Assembly: GCF_029212575.1 (NCBI RefSeq)
Contig: NZ_JARGPK010000044.1
Coordinates: 1 to 56,318 of the forward strand
DNA length: 56,318 bases
Direction: 5' to 3'
Source of the DNA: Antarcticimicrobium sp.
GTDB lineage: Bacteria; Pseudomonadota; Alphaproteobacteria; Rhodobacterales; Rhodobacteraceae
Part shown: positions 36,325 through 45,768 of the stretch, piece by piece
How the letters are laid out: the number at the start of each line of letters is the position of its first letter
How positions within the stretch are numbered: position 1 is the first letter of the stretch
The notes under the pieces: model-generated
The model's input: the letters and a program-made list of their open reading frames with translations, nothing else
What the model was told of the DNA's origin: nothing
The model's database searches: none
Position numbers and translations under genes: made by a program

Positions 36325-36386
36325 TTATACAGATTAGTGTATAAAAACGATACTTACAATATTCTATATAAAAAGGATATTTACAA
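36325..36386 (-). promoter_or_regulatory. hipBA operator and promoter region: one palindrome and two direct repeats
   Basis: A perfect TTATAC-N8-GTATAA palindrome (36325-36344) has the same 8-base spacing as the E. coli HipB operators (TATCC-N8-GGATA). A 22-base word occurs twice, at 36338-36359 and 36365-36386 (19 of 22 identical, 27-base period); on the minus strand it begins TTGTAARTATC and continues STTTTTATA. On the minus strand TTGTAA, 17 bases, AATATT forms a plausible promoter inside the repeats, so a bound HipB would block it. Confidence 0.65.
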
Positions 36387-36420
36387 AGTTTTGTACGAAA
36401 AGTCTGCCGCGGCGACGGGC

Positions 36421-36463
36421 TTCAAAATTTACCGACAGGGGCTGGGGCCGCGCGGCCCCCTTT
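36421..36463 (-). repeat. Right arm of the inverted repeat bounding the hipBA insert
   Basis: Read on the minus strand: AAAGGGGGCCGCGCGGCCCC, then AGCCCCTGTCGG, then TAAATTTTGAA. It is the inverted partner of 34454-34495. The palindromic core is at 36444-36459 and is followed on the plus strand by CTTTCTT, so it can also terminate transcription. Confidence 0.8.
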
Positions 36464-36493
36464 CTTGATCTCTATTCTCCCGTGGCGCGGCGC

Positions 36494-36808
36494 CTACATC
36501 AGGTCGTTTTCCACGTCCTCGACCGAGATGCCCAGCGCGTCCATCCCGTTTTCCAGATTGTCGGACAGGTGCGGCGTGCCGATCAGGTAATCGGCGCAGG
36601 GGGTCGTGGCCTCGGTCTTGGCGGTCGCCAGCGCCTCGTCCCAATCCTCGGCGAAAAAGCTTTCGCGGCCGATCCACATGACCGCCACCAGCTCGGCCTG
36701 TTCATCCTCGCTCATGCGGTCGATGAAGGCGCGCAATTCGCCCTCGGCGCGGCCCAGTTCCCGCGCCATCATCGCCACCTGCGCCAGTTTGCGCGCGGAA
36801 ATCTCCAT
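36494..36808 (-). CDS. DUF3775 domain protein
   Basis: A 104-residue small acidic protein of the DUF3775 family, recognised by MSEDEQAELVAVMWIGRESFFAEDW and the later ADYLIGTPHLSDNLENGMDALG. Its function is not established. The ATG at 36808 has AAGGA at good spacing; an ATG at 36817 would be too close to it. It follows the cyclase gene on the minus strand by five bases and is probably the last gene of the rmuC-cyclase-DUF3775 unit. Confidence 0.82.
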   Translation of the reverse strand: MEISARKLAQVAMMARELGRAEGELRAFIDRMSEDEQAELVAVMWIGRESFFAEDWDEALATAKTEATTPCADYLIGTPHLSDNLENGMDALGISVEDVENDLM

Positions 36809-36813
36809 GGTTC

Positions 36814-38220
36814 TCATCCTTCTGTTCGCGTCGGTCCGGTCATCTGATACCCGCCCGCGCACCCCGGTCTTTGATCCTGCGCAAACTGCGCCGGCTCCTG
36901 TGTCCTGCGTATCCCGCGCAAACGCAGAACGCCATCGCGGCCGCGCAGTTCGGTTTCGGCGGTCATGTCCCAGGGGGCATAGTCCCGGTCCCGCCCGGCG
37001 CGCGACAGGATATCACAGGACGCCAGAATATCCGCATCCAACCGCTTGGTCTCTTCCTCCAGCCGGGCGGCGATGTTCACGGTGTCGCCGAAGACCGAGT
37101 ATTCGAGCCGGTCGCTGGTGCCGACCACGCCGCTGAAGACCGGCCCCCAGTGCAGCCCAATTCCCGCCCGCAACGCCGGCGCGCCCGCCGCGACGCGCGC
37201 CAGCGACCAGTCCGCGATCTCATCGCGCAGGCGCAGCGCGCAATCGACGCAGGCGCCGGCGGTGGCGGCGGAATCCGCGCCCTCCTCGAACACGATCATC
37301 GCGGCATCGCCCATGAACTTGTCAAGGATACCCCCCGTCGTCCGGGCCACGGCGGTGACCCGGCGGCGGTATTCGGTGGCGAAGGCCGACAAGTCCTGCG
37401 CGCTCATGCCCTGCGACAGGCGGGTGAAGCCGCGCAGGTCGATAAAGAGTACGCCCGCCTCGATCCTGCGGCCATGGCGCAGCTCCTCCAGCCCGCCGGA
37501 GGCAAGGCGCGGGGCCAGTTGCCCGGGCAGGTAGCGGGTGAGGTTGGCGGCGTTGCGTGCCTCGGTGATCGAGCGCAGCAACAACAGCCTGGTACGCACC
37601 GCCGCCACCACCAGTACCGCGCCCGCAAGGCCCAGCATCGCCACCCGCATCGCGTTGGGCGCCGAGGCCAGAAACAGCCCCGCGACGCCCGAACGCGGCA
37701 CGAACCCCTCGCCCGCCGGCAGGCTTATCAGGTAGGCAAGCCCCCCCACGGTGAGCAGTGCGATGAACGCCTGGATCCCGGGATTGAACCGCAGCACGCC
37801 GAAAGCCAGCACCACCGGCCCCAGCCAGACCGCGGTGAAGACAAAGGCATGGCTGCCGGGAAGTCCGGTGTTCACCATGCTGATCCACACCCCGCACAGG
37901 AAGAACAGGCAGTCGGCAGCGGCCGCCGGCCAGATCATCCAGATCCGCAGCCAGCCGCGCCGGTAGCCCCACCAGGCCAAAGCGCCGAGGACGAAATACC
38001 CCGCCATCATCGCTGTGGCATAGAACCACTGTTTCTCGAGCACGTCAGACTGGGCTGGAGGTTCCATATCGGCGGCGACCAACGTGAAAGACAGCACAAG
38101 GATCAGCACCGAAAGCATCCGCAAGAGCCCCACGAGCCCCTCGGCCCGAAGCTCGGCCTCGCGGAACAGCCGGATGGTTTCAGGGGGCGGCCGTACCGGC
38201 CAGAGCTTACTCGGCACCAT
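36814..38220 (-). CDS. Membrane-bound class III adenylate/guanylate cyclase
   Basis: A 468-residue cyclase with five or six N-terminal membrane segments (residues about 30-220) and a C-terminal class III catalytic domain (about 255-440). Metal-binding aspartates are in LFIDLRGFTRLSQ and KFMGDAAMIVFEE; YSVFGDTVNIAARLEE holds the transition-state region. It makes cAMP or cGMP from the nucleoside triphosphate. The ATG at 38220 overlaps the rmuC end by 14 bases. The N-terminal membrane part is a likely sensor with unknown signal. Confidence 0.9.
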   Translation of the reverse strand: MVPSKLWPVRPPPETIRLFREAELRAEGLVGLLRMLSVLILVLSFTLVAADMEPPAQSDVLEKQWFYATAMMAGYFVLGALAWWGYRRGWLRIWMIWPAAAADCLFFLCGVWISMVNTGLPGSHAFVFTAVWLGPVVLAFGVLRFNPGIQAFIALLTVGGLAYLISLPAGEGFVPRSGVAGLFLASAPNAMRVAMLGLAGAVLVVAAVRTRLLLLRSITEARNAANLTRYLPGQLAPRLASGGLEELRHGRRIEAGVLFIDLRGFTRLSQGMSAQDLSAFATEYRRRVTAVARTTGGILDKFMGDAAMIVFEEGADSAATAGACVDCALRLRDEIADWSLARVAAGAPALRAGIGLHWGPVFSGVVGTSDRLEYSVFGDTVNIAARLEEETKRLDADILASCDILSRAGRDRDYAPWDMTAETELRGRDGVLRLRGIRRTQEPAQFAQDQRPGCAGGYQMTGPTRTEG

Positions 38221-39637
38221 CGGTCACGGCGGCGAACCCGCGCCCGCGCCCCTCGACCAGAGCGGGCGTCTCGATCTCCGATCCTTGGGTAACCACGCCC
38301 ATGGCCTCGAACTTGCGGGCCGAGGGCAGCACCCGGCTTTCCATCGAGGCGACCGCCTTGTTGTAGTGATCGACCGAGCGGTTCAGCCCCTTGCCCACCG
38401 CGTCCAGATGACCGCCAAAGGTGTTGAGCCGGTCATACAGCTCTTTCGCGACCTTCTGCACCTCGACCGCGTTCTCGGCCATCTTCTCCTGCTGCCAGCC
38501 ATAGGCGATGGCCTTGACCAGCGCCATCAGCGTGGTCGGCGTGGCGATCAGCACCTTGCGCTCGAAGGCGTATTCGATCAGCTCGGCGTCCGCCTCCACC
38601 GCGGCCGAGACAAAGGTCTCGCCGGGGATGAACATCACCACGAAATCCGGCGTTGTCGCGATCTGGTCCTGATAGGCCTTGGAGGACAGCAGTTTCACAT
38701 GCTGGCGCACCTGCGCGGCGTGGCGGGCAAGGTGGTGTTGCTGCTGCTCGGGCGTTTCGCATTCCAGCGCGTCGAGATAGGCTTCCAGCGGGGTCTTGGC
38801 GTCGATCACGATGCTCTTGCCGCCGGGAATCTTGACGATGGCGTCGGGGCGGCGGGCGCCGTCGTCGGTGTCCATGTGGTGTTCCAGCGTGTAATCGACG
38901 TTCTCGGCCATGCCGGCCATGTCGAACACCTGCCGCAACTGCATCTCGCCCCAGCGGCCCCGGGTCTTGGGCGCGCGCAGGGCCTGCACCAGCTTGCGCG
39001 TCTCGGTGCCCAGGCTGGCCTGCCCCTCGGCCAGTTGGCGCACCTGTTCGCGAATCGCGCCATAGGCATCGTTGCGGGCCTTTTCGATCTCCTTGATGCG
39101 GGTGTCGAAGACGGTCAGCTTCTCGTTCAGCGGCTTGACCAGGTTCTCGATCGCGGTCTTGCGTTTCTCCAGATCCTCGCTGGCGGTGACCTCGTGCGAC
39201 TTGAACCGTTCCGAGGCCAGTTTGAGGAAAGATTCGGAGTTGCGCTGCAACACGCCGGAGGCCAGCGCGGCAAAGCGATCCTCCATCTCCTTCTTCATGC
39301 CGCGCAGCTCCTCCAGCCGGGCGGCATGTTCGGATTTCAGGGTCTTCAACTCGGTCTCGGCGCTGATGCGCAATTGCTGTTCGTCGCCATGCAGGCGGCG
39401 CAGATCCTCGACCACCTGCAGCAATTCGGGGATCCGCCCGGCCTGGGCGCGCTGTTCGGCCAGTTCCAGCCGCAGGGCCTGCGCCTCGTCCTCATAGGGG
39501 CGCAACTCCCGGATCAGCGCGCGCAACGCGATCTGGCGCAGCAGCAGCGCCAGGACCAGCAGCGACAGGGCCACCGTCGCCCAGATCAGGATCTGTTGCG
39601 GCGGGAGGGCCTGTATCGCGTTCAGAACATCATCCAT
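38207..39637 (-). CDS. rmuC: RmuC, DNA recombination-limiting protein
   Basis: A 476-residue protein with an N-terminal membrane anchor (LIWATVALSLLVLALLL, residues about 17-33), a long coiled coil (about 50-190) and the RmuC nuclease-like domain with TRGRWGEMQLRQVFDMAGM, SIVIDAKTPLEAYLDA and PDFVVMFIPGETFVSAA. In E. coli loss of rmuC raises inversion between short inverted repeats; the fold belongs to the PD-(D/E)XK nucleases. The ATG at 39637 gives the anchor at the expected place. It precedes the cyclase gene with overlap and lies after mutL, forming a small repair neighbourhood. Confidence 0.93.
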   Translation of the reverse strand: MDDVLNAIQALPPQQILIWATVALSLLVLALLLRQIALRALIRELRPYEDEAQALRLELAEQRAQAGRIPELLQVVEDLRRLHGDEQQLRISAETELKTLKSEHAARLEELRGMKKEMEDRFAALASGVLQRNSESFLKLASERFKSHEVTASEDLEKRKTAIENLVKPLNEKLTVFDTRIKEIEKARNDAYGAIREQVRQLAEGQASLGTETRKLVQALRAPKTRGRWGEMQLRQVFDMAGMAENVDYTLEHHMDTDDGARRPDAIVKIPGGKSIVIDAKTPLEAYLDALECETPEQQQHHLARHAAQVRQHVKLLSSKAYQDQIATTPDFVVMFIPGETFVSAAVEADAELIEYAFERKVLIATPTTLMALVKAIAYGWQQEKMAENAVEVQKVAKELYDRLNTFGGHLDAVGKGLNRSVDHYNKAVASMESRVLPSARKFEAMGVVTQGSEIETPALVEGRGRGFAAVTDGAE

Positions 39638-39715
39638 CGTCCTCTCGGCCCCCGTTCCTGTTTGGTTCTTTCCCTCTCCAGTTGAACCAAGCAATCGGAA
39701 AAGGCAAGGCCGCCC

Positions 39716-41599
39716 TCAGCTGCGCCCGAACAGACGTTCGATATCGGTCAGCTTCAGCTCCACATAGGTGGGTCGTCCGTGGTTGCACTGGCCCGAATGC
39801 GGCGTCGCCTCCATCTCGCGCAACAGCGCGTTCATCTCCTCTGCCCGCATCCGGCGCCCCGAGCGGATCGAGCCGTGACAGGCCACCCGGCTCAGGATCG
39901 CCTCGATCCGGGCCTGAACCAGCTGGCTGTCGCCCTCGTCATCCAACTCGTCAAGAATATCGCGGATCATCGCCTCGGCGTTCACCTCGCCCAGGATCGC
40001 GGGGGTTTCACGCACGGCGACGGCATTTCCGCCGAAGGCCTCGATGCCAAGGCCCATTTTCTCCAGATCGCCCGCCACCTCCAGCAGCCGGGCACAGTCG
40101 CCACCGGAAAGCTCCACGATCTCCGGGATCAACAGCGCCTGCGCCGCGACGCCATTTTCCGCCATCTGTTTCTTGAGTTTTTCATAGACCAGCCGCTCAT
40201 GCGCAGCGTGCTGATCGACGATCACCATGCCGGTCTCGGTCTGGGCGATGATGTAATTCTCGTGCACCTGCCCACGCGCCGCGCCCAGCGGCAGGGATTC
40301 GGCGGCGCGGTCCGGCGCGCTTTCCGTGTCCTCGACCACCCGACCGCTATAGGCGGCTGAAAGCTCGGCAAAGCCCGGCTCGGGCCGCGCACCATAGGCC
40401 GGGGCCGGCTCCATCGGGGCCTGCGCCTGGTAGGCAGCGGCGCGGGCGCCGGGCGAGGGGCGATCCATCTGGTAGACGCGCGGCGGCGCGCCGGGGGTCT
40501 CGGGGCGCATCGCCCCCAGCGTTGCCGCCCCCACGGTGGAGGAGGCGCGATGCCCCGCCTCGGCCAGCGCGTGCCGCAGGGTCGAGACGATCAGCCCGCG
40601 CGGCACGCCCGGCTCGCGGAACCGCACCTCGGACTTGGCCGGATGCACGTTGACGTCGACCAGCTTGGGATCGCAATCGAGGAACAGCGCGGCGGCCGGG
40701 TGGCGATCGCGGCTGAGGAAATCGAAATAGGCCGCGCGCAGCGCCCCGGTCAGCATCCGGTCGCGCACCGGGCGGCCATTGACGAAAAGGTACTGCATCA
40801 CCGCCGCGCCGCGCGAATAGGTCGGCAAGGCGGCATAGCCGAACAGCCGGATCCCCTCGCGCGTGGCGTCGATCGGCATGGCATTCTCGGCAAAGTCACG
40901 GCCCAGGATGCGCGAGAGCCGCGCCTGCAACGCGCCGAAAAGTTCGCCGTTCTCCGCCTCGGCGCGGAAGGTGACCCGCCCCTCGCCGCCGCCGGAGACG
41001 TCGCGCAAGGTAAAGCCGATGGCAGGCTCGGCCATCGCCAGCCGTTTGACCACATCGGTGACCGCCTGGCTTTCGGCGCGGTCGGAACGCATGAACTTCA
41101 GCCGGGCAGGCGTGGCAAAGAACAGGTCGCGCAGCTCCACCACGGTTCCGGCGCGCAGGGCGGCGGGGCGCGTGGGCTCCATCCGCCCGCCTGCGACGCG
41201 CAGCGTGGCAGCCTCCTCGCCCGGGGCGCGGCTGGTCAGGGTCAGACGCCCCACCGCGCCGAGCGAGGGCAGCGCCTCGCCCCGGAAGCCGAAGGTATGG
41301 ATGTTCAGCAGGTCGGAGCCGTCGATCTTTGACGTGGCATGACGCGACAGCGCCAGCGGCAGATCGCCCGGCGCGATGCCACAGCCGTCGTCAGTGACAC
41401 GGATCAGCGTCTTGCCACCGTCGGCAATCTCGATGGTGATCCGGTTGGCACCGGCATCGATGGCGTTCTCGACCAGTTCCTTGACCGCCGAGGCCGGGCG
41501 TTCGACCACCTCGCCCGCCGCGATGCGGTTGATCGCGGTATCGTCGAGCTGGCGGATGACGGGGCGGTCTTCGCCGATATTGCGGTTTTGGTAACCCAT
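39716..41599 (-). CDS. mutL: MutL, DNA mismatch repair protein
   Basis: A 627-residue GHKL ATPase that couples MutS recognition to strand incision. N-terminal ATPase motifs: [39 protein letters not shown] and [14 protein letters not shown] variable linker (residues about 350-430) follows, and the C-terminal domain keeps the endonuclease motif [16 protein letters not shown] plus [11 protein letters not shown] and [11 protein letters not shown], so it should nick DNA itself, as expected without MutH. The ATG at 41599 adds about 13 residues before the conserved [11 protein letters not shown]; no shorter start is evident. Confidence 0.96.
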   Translation of the reverse strand: MGYQNRNIGEDRPVIRQLDDTAINRIAAGEVVERPASAVKELVENAIDAGANRITIEIADGGKTLIRVTDDGCGIAPGDLPLALSRHATSKIDGSDLLNIHTFGFRGEALPSLGAVGRLTLTSRAPGEEAATLRVAGGRMEPTRPAALRAGTVVELRDLFFATPARLKFMRSDRAESQAVTDVVKRLAMAEPAIGFTLRDVSGGGEGRVTFRAEAENGELFGALQARLSRILGRDFAENAMPIDATREGIRLFGYAALPTYSRGAAVMQYLFVNGRPVRDRMLTGALRAAYFDFLSRDRHPAAALFLDCDPKLVDVNVHPAKSEVRFREPGVPRGLIVSTLRHALAEAGHRASSTVGAATLGAMRPETPGAPPRVYQMDRPSPGARAAAYQAQAPMEPAPAYGARPEPGFAELSAAYSGRVVEDTESAPDRAAESLPLGAARGQVHENYIIAQTETGMVIVDQHAAHERLVYEKLKKQMAENGVAAQALLIPEIVELSGGDCARLLEVAGDLEKMGLGIEAFGGNAVAVRETPAILGEVNAEAMIRDILDELDDEGDSQLVQARIEAILSRVACHGSIRSGRRMRAEEMNALLREMEATPHSGQCNHGRPTYVELKLTDIERLFGRS

Positions 41600-41661
41600 A
41601 CCGCTATACCTAGCATGGTCTCACGCGATTCTGCCAGATGGTTCCGCGATTGGCGCGGCGC

Positions 41662-42594
41662 TCAGAGCACCTCTTCCCGGCCGACCCCGACGCGGGACCG
41701 GTGCGGACCGAACAGGCAGGCCAGCCCGAGGATCACGCCGGAGACAGCGGCAATCATCCCCGCCGCGCTGACCGCGTTCTGACTGCCGAACCACAGCGGG
41801 CCATAGCCGGCAAAGACATAGCCGAGCACCGCCGAGAGCACGGCGAAGACCACGCTCCACATTACCTGATGCTCCAGCCGGTTGGTAACCAGCCGCGCCG
41901 CCGCCGGCGGGCAGATGAACATGGCGATCACGATGATCGAGCCGACCGCGTCGAAGGCGGCGACGGCGGCCACGGCGGCAGTTGCCACCAGCCCCAGCCC
42001 GATCGCCGTCACCGGCAGACCCACTGCCTGGGCGAAGCCCTCGTCGAAGGTCGAGATCTTGAGCCAGCGCCAGAACACGATCATGAGCACCACCACCAGC
42101 GCGCAGACCACCGCGATCCGGCCCAGCTCGTCCGGCAGCGCCGCCAGCGCCACCGGATCGAGCAGCGAGCCCCAGCCCTTGGCCCGGAACCAGATCAGCG
42201 ATTCAAGATTGCCCATCAGCGCATGTTCCACGTCGAGGTGCACCGAGGAGGTATCGGTCTGTTCCAGGATCAGCACGCCGGCGGCGAACAGGGTGGTAAA
42301 GGTCACGCCCATTGCCGCGCCCGGTTCGATCCGGCCCAGCCGCTTGATCGCCTCGATCAGCACCACCGCGACCAGCGCCGCCCCGGCCGCGCCCAGCAGC
42401 ATCGGGATGGCGGCGACGGTGCCGGTGACCAGAAAGGCGACGACGATGCCGGGCAGCACAACGTGGCTGATGGCGTCGCCGATCAGCGCCTGCCGCCGCA
42501 GGATCAGGAAATTGCCGGGCAGCGCGCAGGCCACCGCGGCAAGGATGCCGATCAGCATCGGGGTGAGCGAGAACTGGACGAATTCATTGCCCAT
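41662..42594 (-). CDS. sitD: Metal ABC transporter permease (SitD/TroD-like)
   Basis: A 310-residue inner-membrane permease of the ABC-3 family with about 8-9 membrane segments. Conserved features include FLILRRQALIGDAISHVVLPGIVVAF and the central EGFAQAVGLPVTAIGLGLVA. With its partner it forms the channel for Mn(2+) or Fe(2+). Its start ATG overlaps the preceding permease stop by one base. Fourth and last gene of the metal importer operon. Confidence 0.86.
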   Translation of the reverse strand: MGNEFVQFSLTPMLIGILAAVACALPGNFLILRRQALIGDAISHVVLPGIVVAFLVTGTVAAIPMLLGAAGAALVAVVLIEAIKRLGRIEPGAAMGVTFTTLFAAGVLILEQTDTSSVHLDVEHALMGNLESLIWFRAKGWGSLLDPVALAALPDELGRIAVVCALVVVLMIVFWRWLKISTFDEGFAQAVGLPVTAIGLGLVATAAVAAVAAFDAVGSIIVIAMFICPPAAARLVTNRLEHQVMWSVVFAVLSAVLGYVFAGYGPLWFGSQNAVSAAGMIAAVSGVILGLACLFGPHRSRVGVGREEVL

Positions 42595-43811
42595 CAGGCA
42601 AGCCCTCCCACCGGTCGGGGGCCGCCGAGGCGGCTGTCGAACGCTTCGATTTCGTCAGCGGTAAACACCTCTTCGATCGGGGTCAGCCCGTCATAACGCC
42701 CGGTCAGCCCGGCGTCCTGGTGGACCTGGCGGGCAATGTCCCAGCGGCATTCGTCGCGGGCGACCTTGGCGGCCTGGGCGCGCCCGGCCTCGGTGGCGAC
42801 ACCATCGGGCCGCACCAGCCCCTCGGCCCGCAGCACGCGGAGGGTATAGCGTTCGAGGATCGGCTCGGACCGGGCCAGTGCCAGCAGGCCCTGCCGCCGG
42901 TGCACCCGGCGCTGGAACCGGCGATGGCGCAGCAGCGCCGCCGCGACACCGCGTGCCGGGGCCAGGACCAGCGACAGCAGGAACAGCCCGGCGGCGACCA
43001 GCACGATGATCGGCCCCGTCGGCAACGCCGGCGCCGAGGCCGAGATCGCGGCACCGAGATAGCCCGCGACCCCGCCCAGCGCCCCGGCGATCCAGACCAC
43101 GCGCCCGGCGCGCTCGGTCCAGAACCGCGCGGTCACCGGCGGCACGATCAGCATCGCCACGATCAGGATCAGCCCGACCAGCTTGAGCCCGATCACCGTC
43201 ACCGCCATCACCAGCCCCATCATCGCGAGATCGATGCGTCGCACGTCATAGCCCGAGGCGGCGGCATACTCGGGATCGAAGGCCACCAGCGTCATCGGCC
43301 GGCGCAACAGGTAGGTCGCCAGCACCGCCAGCGTGCCGCCGACCGCGATCACCACCGCGTCCTGGAACAGCATCCCGGCGGTGGAGCCGAGCAGAAAGCT
43401 TTCGAGCCCGGCCTGCCGCCCTGCGCTCATGGTCTGGATCACCGTCAAGAGCACGATGCCGACGCCGAAGAACACCGAAAGCACCGCACCGATGGCCGCA
43501 TCCTCTGACAGGCGGGTGCGTCGCGCGATCCATTCCACCAGCAACAGGCCCAGCGCGGCGGTTACCGCCGATCCGGCCAGCAGCCCCAGCAGGCTGCGCC
43601 CGTCGCCGCCCAGCGCCACCATGAGGATGAACGCCAGCCCGACCCCGGGCAGCGTCGCATGTGCCACCGCGTCGGAGACCAGCGCCCGCTTGCGCAGGAA
43701 CAGGAACGTGCCCGATGCCCCGGCGGCAAACCCGAGCAGCGCCGACCCGGTGGCGACCAGCGCCGCGTTATAGCCCGCCTGCAGCAGGAGCGCCGAAAGG
43801 AAATTTCCCAT
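42594..43811 (-). CDS. sitC: Metal ABC transporter permease with C-terminal winged-helix-like extension (SitC/TroC-like)
   Basis: A 405-residue protein. Residues about 1-290 form the ABC-3 permease (LFLRKRALVSDAVAHATLPGVGLAFIL). Residues about 300-405 are soluble and resemble a MntR/DtxR-type segment (ALARSEPILERYTLRVLRAEGLVRPDG and WDIARQVHQDAGLTGRYDGLTPIEEVF). Such fusions occur in TroC/SitC-type permeases; the extension may sense the metal inside the cell. The ATG at 43811 lies two bases after the ATPase stop. Confidence 0.87.
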   Translation of the reverse strand: MGNFLSALLLQAGYNAALVATGSALLGFAAGASGTFLFLRKRALVSDAVAHATLPGVGLAFILMVALGGDGRSLLGLLAGSAVTAALGLLLVEWIARRTRLSEDAAIGAVLSVFFGVGIVLLTVIQTMSAGRQAGLESFLLGSTAGMLFQDAVVIAVGGTLAVLATYLLRRPMTLVAFDPEYAAASGYDVRRIDLAMMGLVMAVTVIGLKLVGLILIVAMLIVPPVTARFWTERAGRVVWIAGALGGVAGYLGAAISASAPALPTGPIIVLVAAGLFLLSLVLAPARGVAAALLRHRRFQRRVHRRQGLLALARSEPILERYTLRVLRAEGLVRPDGVATEAGRAQAAKVARDECRWDIARQVHQDAGLTGRYDGLTPIEEVFTADEIEAFDSRLGGPRPVGGLA

Positions 43812-43813
43812 GC

Positions 43814-44653
43814 TCAGCCCTGCGCCAGATCCAGTTGATCGAGATGGGTGGTCGCCAGCCGGCCGCCATAGGTGGCGTGCAGGTTCTCGGCGGTAAAGGT
43901 TTCCGCCACAGGTCCCTGGGCGATGCGGCGCACGTTGATCAGGAACACCTCGTCGAAATAGCTGGCCACGGTGGCAAGGTCGTGATGCACGCAAACCACT
44001 GCCTTTTTCTGCGCCTTGAGCGCCTTCAGCACGTCGATGATGGCGCGCTCGGTCGCGGCGTCGACCCCGGCAAAGGGTTCGTCCAGCAGGTAGAGGTCGG
44101 CATCCTGCGCCAGCGCCCGCGCGAGAAAGACCCGCTGTTGCTGACCGCCCGACAACTGGCCGATCTGGCGGGCGGCAAAATCGCCCATGCCGACCCGGTC
44201 GAGGCAGTCGCGCGCCCGTGAAAGATGCGCGCCGGTCAACCGGCCCAGCAGCCCGACGCGGCGATACAGGCCCATCAGCACCACGTCGATCACGGTGGTG
44301 GGGAAATCCCAGTCGACACTGGCCCGCTGCGGCACATAGGCGATGCGGTCGCGCGCCACGTCGATGGGCTGGCCGAACACCGCCACCTCGCCCGAGAGCC
44401 GGGGGATCACCCCCAGTGCGGCCTTGAGCATGGTCGATTTCCCCGCACCGTTCGGCCCGATGATCGCGGTCATCGCCTCGGGCGCAAAGGTGGCATCGAC
44501 CGAGAACACCGCCGGTTTCTCACCATAGGACACGGTCAGCCCGCGCAGCACCAGCGGCGCATCTGCGGGGATCGCGGCGCGCGGGGTGACGCGCCCCTCG
44601 GTCGCGGCAAGGGTGATCGGTGTTTCGGTGGGACGTGTCATTCTCGGCTCCAT
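43814..44653 (-). CDS. sitB: Metal ABC transporter ATP-binding protein (SitB/TroB-like)
   Basis: A 279-residue ATPase: Walker [18 protein letters not shown]-loop [15 protein letters not shown] (the DWDFP motif is typical of Mn/Fe importers of this family), signature [15 protein letters not shown], Walker [13 protein letters not shown], switch CVHHDLATV. The ATG at 44653 shares a base with the stop of the binding protein gene. The N-terminus is about 30 residues longer than usual, so a later start is possible. Confidence 0.88.
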   Translation of the reverse strand: MEPRMTRPTETPITLAATEGRVTPRAAIPADAPLVLRGLTVSYGEKPAVFSVDATFAPEAMTAIIGPNGAGKSTMLKAALGVIPRLSGEVAVFGQPIDVARDRIAYVPQRASVDWDFPTTVIDVVLMGLYRRVGLLGRLTGAHLSRARDCLDRVGMGDFAARQIGQLSGGQQQRVFLARALAQDADLYLLDEPFAGVDAATERAIIDVLKALKAQKKAVVCVHHDLATVASYFDEVFLINVRRIAQGPVAETFTAENLHATYGGRLATTHLDQLDLAQG

Positions 44654-45606
44654 CAGTTCAGCAGGCCCTGCATGCCCTTTTCGGGGACGTCACCGCCCAG
44701 CGCGCCGGCGATCACGGTGGCGTTGTGGTCGATCATGCCCAGGTAGGTGCCCTCGTAGGTGCCCGGCTCGCCCATCGCGTCCGAGAACAGCTCGCCGCCG
44801 ATCACCACCTTATGGCCCTGCGCGGCGGCGCCCTCGATCAGCGCGCGGATATTGCGATCGGAAACCGAGGATTCGACGAAGACGGCACCGATCTTGCGGT
44901 CAACCAGCATGTCGACCAGTTCGGAAATCCGCCGCAGCCCGGCCTCGGATTCGGTCGAGATGCCCTGGATGCCGACCACCTCGAACCCGTAAGCCTGCCC
45001 AAAATAGTTGAAGGCATCATGCGCGGTGACCAGCACGCGGCGGTCGTCGGGAACCGAGGACAGAACGCGGGCAGTATAATCCGAAAGCTCGGTCAGTTCG
45101 GCCAGATGCGCCTCGGCATTGGCGCGAAAGACGGCCTCGTCCCCGGGGCGGGCGTCGATCAGCGCATCGCGCACGACCCCCACCACCCGGCGCCACAGGT
45201 TCGGGTCCATCCAGACATGCGGGTCGAACTTGTCCTCATAGTGGTCGTGGCCGATCAGCACATCGCGCGGAAGCCCCTCGGCGACGGCGACGACGGTGCC
45301 GCCCTCGCCAAGCTCGCGCATGAAGTCCTCCATCTGCGCCTCCAGATAGAGGCCGTGCCGCAACACCAGACCGGCATTGGCCAGCGCGACGATGTCCGAG
45401 CGGGTCTGACGATAGGCATGCGGATCGACCCCGGGGCCCATCAGCGCCCGCACCTTTACCGCATCGCCGCCGATCTGCTGCGCCGCATCCGCGATCATCC
45501 CGGTGGTCGTGACCACCTCCAGCGGGACCTCGGCCAAGGCCACGGACATCCCCAGGGGAAGCGCGGCCAGAGCGCAGATCAGTTTCAATGCGGCGCGTCG
45601 AATCAT
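44653..45606 (-). CDS. sitA: Metal ABC transporter substrate-binding protein (SitA/TroA-like)
   Basis: A 317-residue cluster A-I binding protein with signal peptide ([20 protein letters not shown], cleaved near ALA-EVP). Metal ligands expected from TroA are visible: H in [15 protein letters not shown] in [15 protein letters not shown] in [10 protein letters not shown] and an aspartate near MIDHNA. There is no His-rich loop as in ZnuA, so Mn or Fe is more likely than Zn. The ATG at 45606 opens the signal peptide. Two Fur/Mur-like boxes lie upstream; first gene of the operon. Confidence 0.89.
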   Translation of the reverse strand: MIRRAALKLICALAALPLGMSVALAEVPLEVVTTTGMIADAAQQIGGDAVKVRALMGPGVDPHAYRQTRSDIVALANAGLVLRHGLYLEAQMEDFMRELGEGGTVVAVAEGLPRDVLIGHDHYEDKFDPHVWMDPNLWRRVVGVVRDALIDARPGDEAVFRANAEAHLAELTELSDYTARVLSSVPDDRRVLVTAHDAFNYFGQAYGFEVVGIQGISTESEAGLRRISELVDMLVDRKIGAVFVESSVSDRNIRALIEGAAAQGHKVVIGGELFSDAMGEPGTYEGTYLGMIDHNATVIAGALGGDVPEKGMQGLLN

Positions 45607-45644
45607 GTCGGGTTGTTCCTTTGACCTGGATGTTGACGGGAATA

Positions 45645-45690
45645 TGCGAACGATTCTCAAAACTGTCAATGAAAATGAGAATTAGTCGCA
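45645..45690. promoter_or_regulatory. Two opposed Fur/Mur-type metal boxes upstream of sitA
   Basis: Box 1 on the plus strand, TGCGAACGATTCTCAAAAC (45645-45663). Box 2 on the minus strand, TGCGACTAATTCTCATTTTC (45671-45690). Both share TGCGANNNATTCTCA, matching what I remember of the alphaproteobacterial Fur/Mur consensus TGCAAATNRTTCTCAN. They lie 40-85 bases before the sitA start, so manganese (Mur) or iron repression of the importer is likely. Confidence 0.65.
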
Positions 45691-45768
45691 ACTAAATCCA
45701 GATCCTGCGCTTGCCATGCCTCCGGACCCGTGCCAGCCTGCCTGAAAAACAGCCATCGGACCCGCTGC

